NCBI GenBank assembly: GCA_030374765.1
Contig: JARGXX010000010.1
Coordinates: 868,001-932,000 of the forward strand
Length of the DNA stretch: 64,000 bases
Direction: 5' to 3'
Source: Agarophyton chilense
Lineage: Eukaryota > Rhodophyta > Florideophyceae > Gracilariales > Gracilariaceae
Below are positions 62,777-64,000 of the stretch, one piece after another (positions within the stretch are counted from its first letter, which is position 1; every line of letters begins with the position of its first letter). Made by a program: the position numbers and the translations under genes. The notes beneath the pieces were generated by a model. It searched no databases, had not been told where the DNA came from, and was given only the letters and a program-made list of their open reading frames with translations.

Positions 62777-64000
62777 ATGGCTCCGAAGCGCAAATCGAGA
62801 AGCGAGAACACTAGCGGGCGCGGTACAAAATCACGGCGGCATGGAGGGGATGCGGAGGGCGGAAGGGACAAGGGGCGTAGGCTCCAGGGCGCGAGTGGAG
62901 AGAAGGGAGGCGTGCGCCTGAGAGGTAGATCAAGGCAAGATGGTGGGGAAGGAGAGGCGAGTGGGGGCAAAGGAAAGGCTGTTCGCGCAAAGGAGACGGT
63001 GACGGAGGAGAGTGCGGAGCAAATCACGTCGCGTACGGAGCAAATCACGTCGCCTACGGGAGAGATGGTGCGGAGCGGCGATGGAAAACGGGATGGCGTG
63101 CGAAGCAACCGCACGCGTGTACCTAGAAGTGGATTGCGGGGGAGGGCGAGCAGAGCTCCAGGGAGGACAAGGAGAGGGGATGCATCCGAGCGGACTCTAA
63201 GTGCTGTACTCACGTCTTCAGCTGATGTGGAGCCGGTAAATCCATGCTCTGCACCTGAAGGAGGTGAAGAGATTCCGAATGAGAGGACGAAGGGGCGTAA
63301 GGAGGGAGAGAGAATGATCGGAGAACGTGGATCCCGCCTCAGAGGCGTTGAAGAAGCAGGGGCATCGTTTACGGGTATGAGGGAAGAGGACGGTGATGAT
63401 GAGATACAGAAAGGGAGAATAGAGAGTAGCCGTGGTGGGGAGGGTAGAATAGGTGGACCCAGTAGTGGTCTAATCGCGGGCGCAAGAGTCGTTCGAGAGA
63501 GAACAGAAGGAGAGAGTGTTGGAGTTACCGCGGGGGAACAGGCGGAAAGATGGGAGGGGGCGAACTTGGATTACGTGGAAGAAAGGAGAGAGCGTGCAAG
63601 GGAAAGAATGGGGAGTGTTCGAGTTACAGGAAGAAGAGCGATAGACGAAAGGGAAAGCAGAGAAGTGCATGTGAGTGAGGGGGGAGAAGGGGGTTTGCTG
63701 GAGGGAGAACACGTGGTTCAGGGGAGGAAGGCGATGGAAGAGCAGCAGTTCTTTCTCATCAGGGAGAAGATGTCGAGCGTTTGCCACCGAGGAGAGGGGT
63801 GGGTTTGGGAGTTGAAGGGTTTGAGGTGAACGCAAGGCGAAGGACGCCGGAAGGTATGCGAGTAAGGAGAAACATTGTATTCACAAGGAATAATGATAAC
63901 GGGGAGAATGCGAATTTAAATGTCGTGGAGAACGCCGTCCGTATAGTGGAAGATGAAGCAAATGATGATGACATAGGTTTGTTGCCGCGGTCGATGCTAA
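62777..64000 (+). CDS. Low-complexity basic/acidic protein with a probable intron, runs off the window
   Basis: ATG at 62777 in ACCATGG opens MAPKRKSRSENTSGRGTKSR, a nuclear-localisation-like basic N-terminus, followed by a Gly/Arg/Glu-rich disordered region. The unspliced frame ends at 63829. A donor CAT|GTGAGTGAGG at 63671 and an acceptor TTCTTTCTCATCAG|GGAGAAG at 63762 would remove 92 nt in phase 0. That leads to a frame open to the window end (GEDVERLPPRRGVGLGVEGF ... DDDIGLLPRS). I therefore call exons 62777-63670 and 63763 onward. No domain recognised yet; the informative part may lie outside. Same strand as and 324 bp after the methyltransferase-SET gene. Confidence 0.5.

Overview
The window is eukaryotic nuclear DNA. 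It encodes a mitochondrial ATP synthase gamma subunit with a presequence, a PPTC7/PBCP-type PP2C phosphatase, an Sm-fold protein resembling LSm11, a bZIP factor with one small spliceosomal intron and TATA boxes, plus decayed copies of GH47 mannosidase and inositol-pentakisphosphate 2-kinase. Host genes have no introns or very short ones (64-106 nt), and well over half of the sequence is transposon debris. An intron-poor alga such as a florideophyte red alga fits, but this is inference; no marker in the window fixes the taxon.

Layout, left to right. 1-8.3 kb: the 3' end of a Ty3/gypsy chromovirus (integrase tail, chromodomain), a LINE reverse-transcriptase remnant, a MITE end and a PIF/Harbinger transposase with one internal stop. 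8.7-13.2 kb: GH47 and IPK1 pseudogenes and an unrecognised minus-strand frame with a single internal TAA. 13.8-14.8 kb: a 510-bp MITE with palindromic subterminal repeats and a LINE C-terminal remnant. 16-22 kb: the main host gene block (small unknown genes, ATP synthase gamma, LSm11-like, PP2C). 22.3-30.1 kb: a Ty1/copia element with 208-bp LTRs, a PBS, a polypurine tract, a 919-bp solo LTR inside its RT, and an antisense histone-H3-tail mini-ORF near its 3' end. 31-35.3 kb: a truncated minus-strand gypsy element. 36.8-37.7 kb: an HTH transposase remnant with a 17-bp minisatellite. 38.7-41.3 kb: the bZIP gene with a uORF. 42-50.2 kb: a second Harbinger relic joined to a plus-strand gypsy element, itself split by a solo LTR of the first gypsy family.

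50.7-64 kb is an accessory-looking block of long frames. A coiled-coil gene and a pantoate-dehydrogenase-like gene broken by a 92-bp tandem duplication are followed by two small unknown genes. Then come two large divergent genes. The minus-strand one encodes 1228 aa with a ParB/Srx-like domain and a C-terminal 2-oxoglutarate/Fe(II) dioxygenase-like domain. The plus-strand one encodes 1043 aa with a DPPY-type DNA amino-methyltransferase fused to a SET-like domain. Between them lies a 773-bp nested palindrome of about 75-bp hairpin modules carrying thirteen copies of the 12-bp palindrome TGTCGGCCGACA or close variants. A third basic/acidic gene with a probable 92-nt intron runs off the right end.

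The divergent pair plus palindrome array is the best candidate for an undescribed system: a possible DNA-methylation writer, an oxidative modifier and a ParB-type DNA-binding module, sharing one control region that could hold the binding sites. No transposase is visible in that block, so whether it is mobile or host-domesticated is open.
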